Positions 35,235 to 43,761 of a DNA stretch of 64,000 nucleotides are shown here, one piece after another. Where the stretch lies: assembly GCA_002491905.1 (NCBI GenBank), contig DKWV01000053.1, positions 69,953 through 133,952 on the forward strand, read 5' to 3'. The notes beneath the pieces are model-generated. The model made no database searches. It saw only the letters and a program-made list of their open reading frames with translations, and was not told the origin of the DNA. Origin of the DNA: Lachnospiraceae bacterium UBA7143. Lineage in GTDB: Bacteria; Bacillota; Clostridia; Lachnospirales; Lachnospiraceae. The position numbers and the translations under genes are program-made. How positions within the stretch are numbered: position 1 is the stretch's first letter; the number at the start of each line of letters is the position of its first letter.

Positions 35235-36014
35235 ATGGTACAGGGAAAAGTAGAGATCTGCGGCGTCAACACTGCCAAACTGCCGCTTTTAAAAAATGCG
35301 GAAAAAGAAGAACTGTTTAAAAAAATCGAGGAGGGCGACCAGGACGCCCGAATGGCATATATCAACGGCAACCTCCGCCTCGTCTTAAGCGTAATCAAGC
35401 GCTTTCATTCCAGCAGCGAAAATGTGGACGATCTCTTTCAGATCGGCTGCGTCGGCCTGATTAAGGCCATCGACAACTTTGACAGCTCCCTCAATGTAAA
35501 ATTCAGTACCTACGCCGTGCCCATGATCGTGGGCGAGATCCGCCGCTACCTGCGCGATGCCAACTCCATCCGGGTTTCCCGCTCCCTAAAGGACACCGCT
35601 TACAAGGCTATCTACGCCAAGGAGCACCTGACCCGCACCAACTCCCGTGAACCCACCGTCACGGAGATCGCAACGGAGATCGGTATTCCCAAGGAGGATA
35701 TCGTCTATGCGTTAGACGCCATCCAAAGCCCCCTAAGCCTCTACGAGCCCGTCTACACCGACGGCGGCGACACTCTCTATGTGATGGACCAGATCAGCGA
35801 CAAGAAGAACGGCGAGGAAGTATGGGTCGAGCACATCTCCCTGACAGAAGCCATGAAAAAACTCACAAAACGGGAGCATGAAATCATTTCCCTGCGCTTC
35901 TTTGAGGGAAAAACGCAGATGGAGGTAGCGGAAAAAATCGGCATCTCGCAGGCGCAGGTATCAAGACTTGAGAAAAATGCATTAAAGACCATGCGGCTGT
36001 ATCTGACAGCATGA
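35235..36014 (+). CDS. sigG: RNA polymerase sporulation sigma factor SigG
   Basis: 259 residues from the ATG at 35235 (AAGGGTGG), matching the usual SigG start (VEICGVNTAKLPLLKN). Region 2 (DDLFQIGCVGLIKAIDNFD, STYAVPMIVGEIRRYLRD), region 3 and region 4 (REHEIISLRFFEGKTQMEVAEKIGISQAQVSRLEKNAL) are complete. It directs late forespore genes. Convergent with the phage-like block that begins immediately downstream. Confidence 0.97.
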   Translation: MVQGKVEICGVNTAKLPLLKNAEKEELFKKIEEGDQDARMAYINGNLRLVLSVIKRFHSSSENVDDLFQIGCVGLIKAIDNFDSSLNVKFSTYAVPMIVGEIRRYLRDANSIRVSRSLKDTAYKAIYAKEHLTRTNSREPTVTEIATEIGIPKEDIVYALDAIQSPLSLYEPVYTDGGDTLYVMDQISDKKNGEEVWVEHISLTEAMKKLTKREHEIISLRFFEGKTQMEVAEKIGISQAQVSRLEKNALKTMRLYLTA

Positions 36015-36019
36015 TACCT

Positions 36020-36043
36020 CTGGGGAGGGCTATCCCTCCCCAG
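36020..36043. terminator. Shared hairpin between sigG and DUF262 gene
   Basis: Arms CTGGGGAGGG and CCCTCCCCAG with a 4-nt loop, overlapping the stop codon of the convergent DUF262 gene. It marks the boundary between core chromosome and phage-like block. Confidence 0.55.
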
Positions 36044-37403
36044 CCAGAAACCGCTCAAAATCCGCCCGCATTTGTAAAAAATTCTTTTTCTGGTCGACCA
36101 GATATCCCGTATGCTTTCCGGCATATACAGCCATCCAATCATCCAGGTCCTTATCTTCCTTATAAGAGTATATCATCATCGCCAGAAGAGACGGTCTGTT
36201 TCCGGCGCTCCGAAGCTTAGAGCCTATTTTCACTGTATCATCTAACAGCACGTTCAGAGATTCATTGTACAAATCCATGTCCTCACAGATTTCCCCGCTG
36301 TCAATTCCCAGATTTTCTGCAAGAAAAGCCACCAGTCCACCGGCCTGCTCCCTCTCTCTTCCGGTATGCAGAAACTCTGCCAGCAATGCTTCCAGCATCG
36401 CCAGCTTATCAGTGATCACCTGCCTGTCCTTCGTGCTCAGTTCCCGGTCGATTTCATCAAAAAGAAGCCCTTTTTCATTTCTTCTGACCCCTCTGAGATT
36501 CAACTGAAACTCCCTTAAAAATTGCGCAAATCTGATATCCTCCGTTTTATAGCGCGCAAATTTATCGAAGAGCGTAAGAAAAATAAAGGAATCCTTTTTA
36601 TTAAATATCTCCCTCATGTCATCCGTCACAATTTTTTCCAACCGGCGCAAATAATCCGCAAGACGCCCGAATTCCTCTTCCGAAGCGCGCTCGTTCAGGT
36701 ATTTGCAGGCAGCTTTAGGCTGCGTCTTCCAATGGTCAAAATGGTTCGTGCACATGATCGTCTCCACCACCACTCTCTCCACCGCGCCCTTCGTTCTCTC
36801 CTTCTCTGTATAACTGCTGCACTCCACAAAGAAGCTGCTGTCCACAATTTTTCGGATACGGCTTGCAAATCTGTCAATATAAGTAAATGCCCTCTGATCC
36901 GGATTCATGGCAACGTGGTTATTGTATCTCTTAATATACTTTGAAATTCCGGGCCCGTCGCAACATTCATGAATAACAGTTTCAATCTGATACTCGTCAA
37001 ATTTTTCCTGTAACTCTACTGGCAGTTTTTCAAAAGTTTTATTTCTGATATCAAATACGGCGTCCTCATATAAAATATTGCCGTCTTCATCCACATGCCT
37101 TTTCTTATAAGGAATCAAAGCATTTTCTACGACAGAAGTAATTTTATAGTTCATTTCCCTGAATTTCCTAAGTGCTGCCGTCCTACATCCGCCGTCTACA
37201 ATATGCAGTTTCGAGTCCTCCTCCTCGCCGAGAATAATGGGCGGAATATAATCATCCGTAAGCACTGTGACGACCAGCTCGTTAATCTGTTCCTTATTCC
37301 AGACAAAATTTCTCTGCACATCTGCATTGTTATCAATATCGCCCTTTTTATTCTTTTTCAGATACATTTCCAATGTATAAGTCTGTTTCCGTGGTCTTGC
37401 CAT
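36030..37403 (-). CDS. DUF262/ParB-like-fold protein of the tail block
   Basis: 457 residues. The N-terminal 130 residues match the DUF262 (ParB/sulfiredoxin-like) fold: V-Q-R-NFVWNKEQINELV, Y-I-P-PIILGE and the nucleotide/nuclease motif HIVDGGCRTAALRKF where DUF262 proteins have DGQQR. The C-terminal part is helical. DUF262 proteins occur in modification-dependent nucleases (GmrS) and phage defence, but no DUF1524 HNH nuclease domain follows. It is transcribed with the sigma-like gene from an SOS promoter, so a regulatory or DNA-handling role in tail induction is more likely than defence. AAGGGGG precedes the ATG. Confidence 0.75.
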   Translation of the reverse strand: MARPRKQTYTLEMYLKKNKKGDIDNNADVQRNFVWNKEQINELVVTVLTDDYIPPIILGEEEDSKLHIVDGGCRTAALRKFREMNYKITSVVENALIPYKKRHVDEDGNILYEDAVFDIRNKTFEKLPVELQEKFDEYQIETVIHECCDGPGISKYIKRYNNHVAMNPDQRAFTYIDRFASRIRKIVDSSFFVECSSYTEKERTKGAVERVVVETIMCTNHFDHWKTQPKAACKYLNERASEEEFGRLADYLRRLEKIVTDDMREIFNKKDSFIFLTLFDKFARYKTEDIRFAQFLREFQLNLRGVRRNEKGLLFDEIDRELSTKDRQVITDKLAMLEALLAEFLHTGREREQAGGLVAFLAENLGIDSGEICEDMDLYNESLNVLLDDTVKIGSKLRSAGNRPSLLAMMIYSYKEDKDLDDWMAVYAGKHTGYLVDQKKNFLQMRADFERFLAGEG

Positions 37404-37437
37404 TTCAAATCCCCCTTATATTCCTCTTCTGCGCTGA

Positions 37438-37995
37438 TTAAAGTAATGCTGAGATATTTCGATAAGAATAAATTGCCTCCCTGCAGTCCGCATACTGCTT
37501 TTTGTTGATCCGCAGTTTTTCCCTGATCTCATCGGCGGAGTAGCCGTCCGCATGCATACCCAGAACGTCCCTCTGCAGTTTCGACAGCCTGCTCAGATAC
37601 AGCAGCGTTCTTCTGCTATACCCCTCCTTCCCCTTCTCAAGCACTTCCCTTTCAATCAGAAATTCTCCCGCAATCATATCTCCCAGCGTGATATTCTCCT
37701 CCTCGTCAATGCAGGTATCTATCGAGACTGTAAGCCTGTCTGCCCGGCGTTTCTCCCGGTTCATCCTCGTCAGTTCCGATTTGATCCTGTTGAAAAGGCA
37801 TGCGTATAAAAACACGTCAAAACTCCTCGTACCATCATATCTTTCTATCACATCCGCAAACACTTCATTGGCCAGTGAATAGAACTCGTCCAGATCCCAT
37901 TCAGATAATTTCCCAAATTTCAATAAAATCCTGTCCACCACTCTGTGAAGTTTCCACGCATTATTTTCATAGTAGGCCGTTATCATCTGCTCCAT
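37438..37995 (-). CDS. Sigma-70-like factor of the tail block
   Basis: 185 residues from the ATG at 37995 (AGGGG 8 nt upstream). Region 2-like segment (EFYSLANEVFADVIERYDGTRS.. FLYACLFNRIKSELTRMNREKRR) and a region 4-like HTH (LSRLSKLQRDVLGMHADGYSADEIREKLRINKKQYADC). It resembles a diverged ECF or phage-type sigma. First gene behind a promoter with a LexA box in its spacer, so it should be made on DNA damage. It could direct host polymerase to the tail promoters or work with the block's own polymerase. Confidence 0.75.
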   Translation of the reverse strand: MEQMITAYYENNAWKLHRVVDRILLKFGKLSEWDLDEFYSLANEVFADVIERYDGTRSFDVFLYACLFNRIKSELTRMNREKRRADRLTVSIDTCIDEEENITLGDMIAGEFLIEREVLEKGKEGYSRRTLLYLSRLSKLQRDVLGMHADGYSADEIREKLRINKKQYADCREAIYSYRNISALL

Positions 37996-38070
37996 ATCCA
38001 ATCCCCTCTCAACCTGTATACCTCTCCATACATGTTCCGATCTATTCGCTCTTTGTAGTTGGTATAGTCA

Positions 38071-38099
38071 AGTATAGAACGTACGTTCTGTCTTCTCAA
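38071..38099 (-). promoter_or_regulatory. Leftward SOS promoter with LexA box
   Basis: Minus-strand -35 TTGAGA (38094-38099), 17-bp spacer and -10 TATACT (38071-38076). The spacer contains a perfect LexA/DinR box GAACGTACGTTC (38077-38088), abutting the -10. It reads into the sigma-like and DUF262 genes. Confidence 0.85.
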
Positions 38100-38103
38100 T
38101 ACC

Positions 38104-38132
38104 TTTTACGAACAAACGTTCGTTATTTAATT
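38104..38132 (+). promoter_or_regulatory. Rightward SOS promoter with second LexA box
   Basis: A perfect LexA/DinR box GAACAAACGTTC at 38110-38121, 33 bp from the first. A weak promoter, TTTTAC (38104-38109), 17 bp, TTAATT (38127-38132), would hold the box in its spacer and reads toward the RNA polymerase gene. Box certain; promoter elements tentative. Confidence 0.75.
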
Positions 38133-38318
38133 TTTTAATTTGCTGCCGCCACATCCTCCCCTATATTATTTCTTTTTCTGTCCCAAAAAACGGACTCTGT
38201 TTATTTCTGCTTTTTTCTGTGCATCAAATTTTAGAAAAAGCAAATTCAAATGTAGAAATATATAGTGTGACCACAATGCAGCTGCTGCCGACAGCCATTT
38301 ATCAGAAGAAAGGGGAAC
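38133..38318. other. Long leader before the tail-block polymerase operon
   Basis: About 185 AT-rich bases between the SOS control region and the first rightward gene. No coding frame with a ribosome site. It may be a 5' leader; no clear terminator or riboswitch seen. Confidence 0.4.
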
Positions 38319-38549
38319 ATGACATTCATGCAGGGAAAAAATAACAGACACAGGGCAATACAGAAAGATCCTACAACATTTGGGGGTATCGTTTATCTCT
38401 CGGATTTCAGCACATACCATCCGAGAACAAAATGCGGGGCCGAATCCCCGACCGCGAGCCGTATCGCACAGGATCAGAGGTTTGACGACACATGCAGAAA
38501 AAACGGCCAAAATCTGCAGATGCAGGCTAAAGACCATACTGCACAATAG
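38319..38549 (+). CDS. Small basic protein upstream of the polymerase
   Basis: 76 residues behind GAAAGGGGAAC. Polar and basic, with few hydrophobic residues (FGGIVYLSDFSTYHPRTKCG the only ordered-looking part). It ends 16 bp before the polymerase gene and should share its SOS-controlled mRNA. A small partner or anti-repressor of the polymerase is possible; no family recognised. Confidence 0.6.
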   Translation: MTFMQGKNNRHRAIQKDPTTFGGIVYLSDFSTYHPRTKCGAESPTASRIAQDQRFDDTCRKNGQNLQMQAKDHTAQ

Positions 38550-38565
38550 AAAGGAGTGAGGTTCA

Positions 38566-41214
38566 GTGCTTGACAGACAATATCATTTATATTCGGTTGA
38601 CACCGGGAATTTTTACAGCAGTCGGGAACGGTATCTTCACGAAATGAACTATAGATATCGGAAGGAGCGCAATTACATACAGAATAAACTGCACGAGCTG
38701 GAAAAAGAAGCAGACACAGAAAACGACTGCCTGTTCTGGAACAGACTGATTCAGCATAAACGGGAAAAAGCGAAAGAGTCAAAAGAAAAACTGCTTGCCC
38801 TTCTGGCTGGCAAAGTCAGACAGAACGAACTGACAGACGGCAGAGACCATATCCGCACGCTGAAGGCGGATGCCCTCAACGACACCAACGTGATATCTGC
38901 TTTCGATTCCGCGTTGAGCCGGGCAATCGGCATCAGACAGAATGAACTGACAGAATCTCTGATCATTGTACAGGTTTACTACTTTGATCTGTTTAAGGAT
39001 CTATTCTTTTACGGCTTTTTACACAACGGCGAGAAATATATCTATTTTACTTCCTCGGCCGGTCAGATTCGCAGCAAGAAAGCCGTTTTTATAAAAGAAT
39101 CTGTATGGAACCGGATTCAAAATACCATTATGTGCGGACTTACCATGGAGAAAATTAACGCAAAAGGCGGCAACAATGTCAACAAGCATCTGGCATACAT
39201 GGCGCTGTCCAACTCCGCCACGGACGAGTGGAAAGAATTTGACATCGACAAATCCATTGTCATCGAAGACTTTGAGACAAACGTGTACGGCACCTTCGAT
39301 TTTGTAGATGAGACGAATTATTCCATAACCAGAAAAACGGATGCCATTCCTGTTCCCCACACCGATGGCGCCGGTATGATCCTGCCAGCCGTGTCGCGCA
39401 AGAATTTTATGCTCCGCGCTCCCTGGATCAAAGGTCTGCTTGGTGTGTTCGATTTTCGGAAATTCGTGGAAGTAAACGGCTGCTCTCCCGTCATCACCGA
39501 CATTTACGGCAAGACTCACGACATAATAGAAGAAGATATCCAGATCATCTTTACCAGAAGTCAGTTCAAAATGTATCCCTACTACGACTCCTGGGACGAA
39601 TACAAATCTTTCTTTAAAAAATATCATTGCAGCGCAGGGATATGCAATGTGGAGGAAGACAGAATTAAAAGGGCAAAGATCAACTATCAGATGCTGCAGA
39701 CGCTCACTGACATTACGGATCCAGAAATTGATCTGCTGACGAAAAAATCAGCAGACCGCATCCGCAATATCTGCACCTCTAAGGAAACTATGTTTGATGT
39801 TTTGGGGATCTCCCCCTACAACACGGATATGACCCCCTTCCAGCAGGCCGTCAAGCTGTACCCTTCCCTGCTTGGCGACACTTACACCAAGGATATCCTT
39901 CGGGACGTGAAAAACAGCCTGCTCAAAAAATACCGAAGCGGAAAACTCGAAATTAATGGCAGATATACCTTCCTGCTTCCCGATTTTTATGCCGCCTGCG
40001 AATACTGGTTCGGAAAAACAGACAACCCCCAGGGGCTTCTTGCGGACACGGAGGTCTTTTGCCGCCTGTTCCGCCGCTTCGACAAACTGGACTGCCTCAG
40101 AAGCCCGCACCTGTACAGGGAACATGCCGTGCGGCACAATGTCGCAAGTGAGACAGACACGGGCCGGGCAGAAAAACTTGAGGAATGGTTTCTCACGGAC
40201 GGTCTCTATGCCAGCACCCATGATCTGATCAGTAAGCTGTTAATGTACGATGTGGACGGGGACAAAGCGCTTGTAGCCGCTGACCCGGAGCTGACAGAGA
40301 TAGCAGAGCGCAATATGAAAGACATTGTCCCCCTCTACTATAATATGCGCAAAGCCCAACCTGTCCCGCTGAACAGGCAGAACTTATACGCCGGACTGCA
40401 CGCCGCCTTCACCGGCGGCAATATCGGAATCTACAGCAACGCAATCTCAAAGATATGGAACAGCGAAGTATTTCTTTCCGGCGATGAAGCTCAAAAGCAG
40501 GACGCCATCACCTGTGTGAAACAGCTCTGCTGCCAGAACAACTTTGTAATTGATTATGCAAAGACCTTATATAAGCCCGAATTTCCCAGGAAGGTCAGTG
40601 AACAGATCGCCCGGTATACCGGCGACAGGCTGCCCGCCTTCTTTGAGTTCGCAAAGGATAAGGAGAAGTCACAGATTCAGGAGCGCAACGGCAGTTTCGT
40701 AAACAGGCTGTACGATAAAATTCCCGACAAACCGATCAGCACACGCAGCCTTCATCTGGAAGCAATCAACCATCAGAAAATGATGTCCGACAGAAATATC
40801 CGGTGCAGTGACGAAGCGGCCGCCCTCTACGATGCCTTAAATAAGCAATACCGTTACATGATCCACATGAAAGATGCGCGCGCGGACAATATGCAGTACA
40901 TTGCAGCCAAAATCCGCGAGTCTTTCTCCTCCCTCGGCTGCTCCGAAGAAATGATTGCCGACATGCTGGTAGAATACCTGTACGGCAGAGGAAAAAGATA
41001 CAAACAGCTTCTCTGGTTCTGTTATGGGGAACAGGTGGTGGCAAACCTCAGAAAAAATATAGGAACGCCGAACACCAAATACATCCCCTGCGCCGACTGC
41101 GGGGAATGGATAGAAATCCGTGCCAGGGACAACCGCACCAGACGCTGCCCTTCCTGCCAGAAAGAGTATGTCAGGATGTGCGACCGGAACCGCAAAAGGA
41201 AAAATTCCGTTTAA
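38566..41214 (+). CDS. Single-chain RNA polymerase of the YonO/RdRP-like family
   Basis: 882 residues; GTG start behind AAAGGAGTGAGG. After an N-terminal coiled coil come the landmarks of the family that unites phage YonO with eukaryotic RNA-silencing polymerases: YFTSSAGQIRSKKAVFIKE near 165-185 (RdRP 'SSSQLR' region), CLRSPHLYREHAVR near 515-530 (RdRP 'R-x-P-C-L-H-P-G-D' region), then the catalytic DVDGD at 562-566, whose aspartates bind Mg2+ in a double-psi barrel. A Cys4 zinc ribbon (CADC..CPSC) ends the protein at ~842-868. YonO is a DNA-dependent RNA polymerase of phage SPbeta; this protein probably transcribes the tail genes. Template and promoter are inference. Confidence 0.85.
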   Translation: MLDRQYHLYSVDTGNFYSSRERYLHEMNYRYRKERNYIQNKLHELEKEADTENDCLFWNRLIQHKREKAKESKEKLLALLAGKVRQNELTDGRDHIRTLKADALNDTNVISAFDSALSRAIGIRQNELTESLIIVQVYYFDLFKDLFFYGFLHNGEKYIYFTSSAGQIRSKKAVFIKESVWNRIQNTIMCGLTMEKINAKGGNNVNKHLAYMALSNSATDEWKEFDIDKSIVIEDFETNVYGTFDFVDETNYSITRKTDAIPVPHTDGAGMILPAVSRKNFMLRAPWIKGLLGVFDFRKFVEVNGCSPVITDIYGKTHDIIEEDIQIIFTRSQFKMYPYYDSWDEYKSFFKKYHCSAGICNVEEDRIKRAKINYQMLQTLTDITDPEIDLLTKKSADRIRNICTSKETMFDVLGISPYNTDMTPFQQAVKLYPSLLGDTYTKDILRDVKNSLLKKYRSGKLEINGRYTFLLPDFYAACEYWFGKTDNPQGLLADTEVFCRLFRRFDKLDCLRSPHLYREHAVRHNVASETDTGRAEKLEEWFLTDGLYASTHDLISKLLMYDVDGDKALVAADPELTEIAERNMKDIVPLYYNMRKAQPVPLNRQNLYAGLHAAFTGGNIGIYSNAISKIWNSEVFLSGDEAQKQDAITCVKQLCCQNNFVIDYAKTLYKPEFPRKVSEQIARYTGDRLPAFFEFAKDKEKSQIQERNGSFVNRLYDKIPDKPISTRSLHLEAINHQKMMSDRNIRCSDEAAALYDALNKQYRYMIHMKDARADNMQYIAAKIRESFSSLGCSEEMIADMLVEYLYGRGKRYKQLLWFCYGEQVVANLRKNIGTPNTKYIPCADCGEWIEIRARDNRTRRCPSCQKEYVRMCDRNRKRKNSV

Positions 41215-41355
41215 CAACCCAGATCAAAACAGGCCACTGCCACTGGCCGAAACCAGACAGGAAAAAAAGCAAACAGCCATCCGCGATGGGTTTTCTGTTG
41301 TGTATATAAGGGAACCAGCACATTGCGCAATGGCTGTGGACAGGAGGAAACCATC

Positions 41356-41652
41356 TTGATTATCACGCAGGAAAACCTGATAAACCAAATAGCCGGCAGG
41401 GAAGAGCTCAGTCCTGCCACCGTCCGCAGAATTTTTAAATCGGCGGAAGATATCATCTTCAGCTGCCTGTCTTCCACTACCTCCTCTGAAAATACGATCG
41501 TAAAAGTACTGGATGGATTGAGCGTGGAATGCACCCTCCTTCCCGAACGGGAAATCCATACCTATGACACCATCATCTGTAAGCCACGACTTTGGACTAA
41601 GCCCAAAATCACCCGGTACTACAACAGAAAGCTGAACGGCTATTTTAAATGA
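41356..41652 (+). CDS. HU/IHF-like DNA-binding protein
   Basis: 98 residues from a TTG at 41356 with CAGGAGG 8 nt upstream. Length and pattern match HU: N-terminal helix pair (TQENLINQIAGREELSPATVRRIFKSAEDIIFSCLSS), then a beta region (TIVKVLDGLSVECTLLPERE) and a basic C-terminal arm (KPRLWTKPKITRYYNRKL). The canonical HU arm motif is weak. It may compact or bend DNA at tail-block promoters. It overlaps the following gene by 4 bp if that starts at its ATG. Confidence 0.6.
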   Translation: MIITQENLINQIAGREELSPATVRRIFKSAEDIIFSCLSSTTSSENTIVKVLDGLSVECTLLPEREIHTYDTIICKPRLWTKPKITRYYNRKLNGYFK

Positions 41653-41666
41653 AAGCAGGTGAACCC

Positions 41667-42428
41667 TTGAAGCTTAACTATTTCGAATTACTATCACCCG
41701 ATCCGGTACAGGTTCCGTCGGTAGGAGGCGTCAAATCTCCCACTCTGCGGGAAATCTCTTCCCTTGGTTACCGCACCTACCGACATTATCTGGCGGTTCT
41801 TTCCCTGGATCTGCCTTCGTATCTGTCCATGACAGGTACATCCGAATTCTATGCCCTCCTGTCTGATGAGGAAAAGGAAAAGGCGACCCTGTTTGATCTG
41901 CTCCTGTCCAGTCCGCCCTCCTGTACACTGCTACAGAATATACTGGACTTCTTTATCGCAGAGACCGTCACCTTTTCCGAATCCCGGCATGCCTTTCTGG
42001 TCAGCGGCAACAACGGACAGACAGGAATGATCAGAAGGGAAAACTACCTTACTGTGTGCGACCTGATCGGACAGCGCAACTACCTGAAACCGAGGCACGA
42101 CGAAGACCTGTCAAAGATAAAGAACAAAAAGGCGCTGGAGATTATGAAAAAGCTTCAGAAGGGAAGGGCCGAAACAAAAAAGCTTGCAAAGACAGATAAA
42201 AACATGGAGCTGGGAAATATCATTTCCGCCGTTGCCAACAGGAGTCAGTCCCTGCATATCTTAAACATCTGGGATCTGACTGTATACCAGCTCTGGGACT
42301 GCTTTGCCCGGCTTTCCGGCAATAACCTGTACAACATTCAATCCATGAGCGTTGCGGCCTGGGGTGACAAGAACCACTCCTTCGACGCGTCCGCATGGTT
42401 CAGAAAAATAGAAACCGAGAATCCATAA
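41667..42428 (+). CDS. Putative tail assembly chaperone-position protein
   Basis: 253 residues from the TTG at 41667, which is served by AGGTGA; an ATG at 41649 in the same frame overlaps the upstream stop (ATGA) but has no ribosome site. Globular, helical, without motifs I know. Its position directly before the tail tube and the small downstream spacing suggest a structural or assembly role (chaperone, head-tail or tail terminator). No programmed frameshift signal like that of lambda G/GT was found. Family not recognised. Confidence 0.6.
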   Translation: MKLNYFELLSPDPVQVPSVGGVKSPTLREISSLGYRTYRHYLAVLSLDLPSYLSMTGTSEFYALLSDEEKEKATLFDLLLSSPPSCTLLQNILDFFIAETVTFSESRHAFLVSGNNGQTGMIRRENYLTVCDLIGQRNYLKPRHDEDLSKIKNKKALEIMKKLQKGRAETKKLAKTDKNMELGNIISAVANRSQSLHILNIWDLTVYQLWDCFARLSGNNLYNIQSMSVAAWGDKNHSFDASAWFRKIETENP

Positions 42429-42453
42429 CAAACATTTAAAGGAGGAACACATT

Positions 42454-43185
42454 ATGATAAACCCTAACATGGCAAACAGAGAGGTCTGCGATCTGCTCTT
42501 CGTGGACTATGCCACAAAGAAACCCTTTCTCAATCTGGATTTCGCAAACGTCAGCACCACGGAGCTGACCGGCGAATCCGTATTTGCCCACGGCGGAAAG
42601 GGCCACCCCAAGCGCGTCCAGTTCTCCGGCGAGAGAGGCGGCACCATTACCATCGAGACGCAGATCCAGACCGTTAAACTCTGGCAGCTGATTACCGGCG
42701 GCGAGGTTTCCAAGTCTGCTAAGTTTGTGACCAGAATGGAAGCGACCGTTGACGGCACCGGAACCGGCATTACTCTGCCCGATGCACCGGCTGCAGACAG
42801 TGTGGTTGTCTACAAAGCAAACGACGATTGCGGCACAGAGCTGGCATGTACTGTGACCGATAAAGCCATCACCCTCACATCCGCTCTGACTGGCGGCGAC
42901 ACGGTTATCGTTTACTACATGAAAGAGGTAAACGAAGGCGTTCAGAGAATCAACATCAAATCCACCAGCTTCCCGAAGAATTTCACCGTCTATGGTGACA
43001 CGGTTATGAAGACCGAGGATGACGAAGCGGTGCCGCTTAAGCTCACAGCCTACAAGTGTGCTCCCCAGTCCAACATGTCTCTCAGCTTCACCAACAACGG
43101 CGATCCCGGAAGCCTGACCATCACCGCTGATCTGATGGCGGATCAGGACAACAACATTCTCGATCTCACCCTCATCGAAGCGTAG
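42454..43185 (+). CDS. Putative major tail tube protein
   Basis: 243 residues with GGAGGAAC upstream. All-beta, soluble, without signal peptide: N-terminal part (FLNLDFANVSTTELTGESVFAHGGKGHPKRVQF), long beta region, an Ig-like insertion near 95-150 and a C-terminal tube-like part ending LITADLMADQDNNILDLTLIEA-type strands. Composition, size and position before a strong terminator fit a highly expressed tube protein of siphovirus type. Sheath protein is absent, so the tail would be non-contractile. Assignment from pattern and context. Confidence 0.65.
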   Translation: MINPNMANREVCDLLFVDYATKKPFLNLDFANVSTTELTGESVFAHGGKGHPKRVQFSGERGGTITIETQIQTVKLWQLITGGEVSKSAKFVTRMEATVDGTGTGITLPDAPAADSVVVYKANDDCGTELACTVTDKAITLTSALTGGDTVIVYYMKEVNEGVQRINIKSTSFPKNFTVYGDTVMKTEDDEAVPLKLTAYKCAPQSNMSLSFTNNGDPGSLTITADLMADQDNNILDLTLIEA

Positions 43186-43248
43186 TCTCTTCCGAAGAAA
43201 AGCGGCCGCCGTACAACGACGCCGCTTTTCAGTGAAAGTCACATGACA

Positions 43249-43297
43249 GGGATAACACGTATTACAACACAGTTTGTATGTGTTATCCCTTTTTTTT
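43249..43297 (+). terminator. Strong terminator after the tail tube gene
   Basis: Arms GGGATAACAC and GTGTTATCCC followed by T8. It would keep tube mRNA in excess over downstream lysis and tape-measure transcripts. A second GC-rich stem (AGCGGC../..GCCGCT, ~43200-43228) precedes it. Confidence 0.85.
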
Positions 43298-43347
43298 ACG
43301 ATAATCAAAAAACAGCAGCAGAAAACGTGCTGTGGTTAGGAGTGAAT

Positions 43348-43749
43348 ATGGAATTTACCGAATTAATTCAGTATATCTTTTACATCGTTTTAACCGCCAT
43401 TTTACCCGTGACTGTCAAATATATCGTCAATCTCATCCAGGCCAGAATCCGGGAGAGCGCATTCATCGAAAACGCCGTGAAGACGGAAGCCCAGAGTATG
43501 CTGATAAAGGACGCGCTGTCCGGCGTCATGGATGCCGTATTATATGTCAACCAGACCTTTGTCGACACGCTGAAGAGCAAGGGCGAATTTACCGAAAATG
43601 CCTGGGACGAGGCAAAACAGAAAGCATACAATGCCGCCCTGCTCACCATTTCCGAAGCCTCTAAAAATGCAGTGGAAAGCGTCTACGGTTCCTTTGACCA
43701 CTGGCTGCGGATAAAAATAGAAGCCTCCGTCAAAGCCGCCAAACAGTAA
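43348..43749 (+). CDS. Holin, LL-H type
   Basis: 133 residues from the ATG at 43348 (TTAGGAG upstream); an upstream in-frame ATG lies within the terminator. One N-terminal membrane helix (LIQYIFYIVLTAILPVTVKYIV) then an amphipathic helical cytoplasmic part. The pattern matches the LL-H holin family, which opens the membrane for the lysin. Followed 12 bp later by the lysin gene. Confidence 0.85.
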   Translation: MEFTELIQYIFYIVLTAILPVTVKYIVNLIQARIRESAFIENAVKTEAQSMLIKDALSGVMDAVLYVNQTFVDTLKSKGEFTENAWDEAKQKAYNAALLTISEASKNAVESVYGSFDHWLRIKIEASVKAAKQ

Positions 43750-43761
43750 GGATGTGATTTT

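Noticed and set aside
36030..37403. GmrSD-type restriction enzyme
   Set aside because: Only the DUF262-like part is present; the DUF1524 HNH nuclease domain is missing and the DGQQR motif is altered.
41649..42428. Lambda G/GT-like programmed frameshift
   Set aside because: No slippery heptamer with an overlapping downstream frame was seen before the tail tube gene.
39019..43308. Long minus-strand frames opposite the polymerase and tube genes
   Set aside because: They mirror codon structure of the real plus-strand genes, lack ribosome sites and have no recognisable domains.
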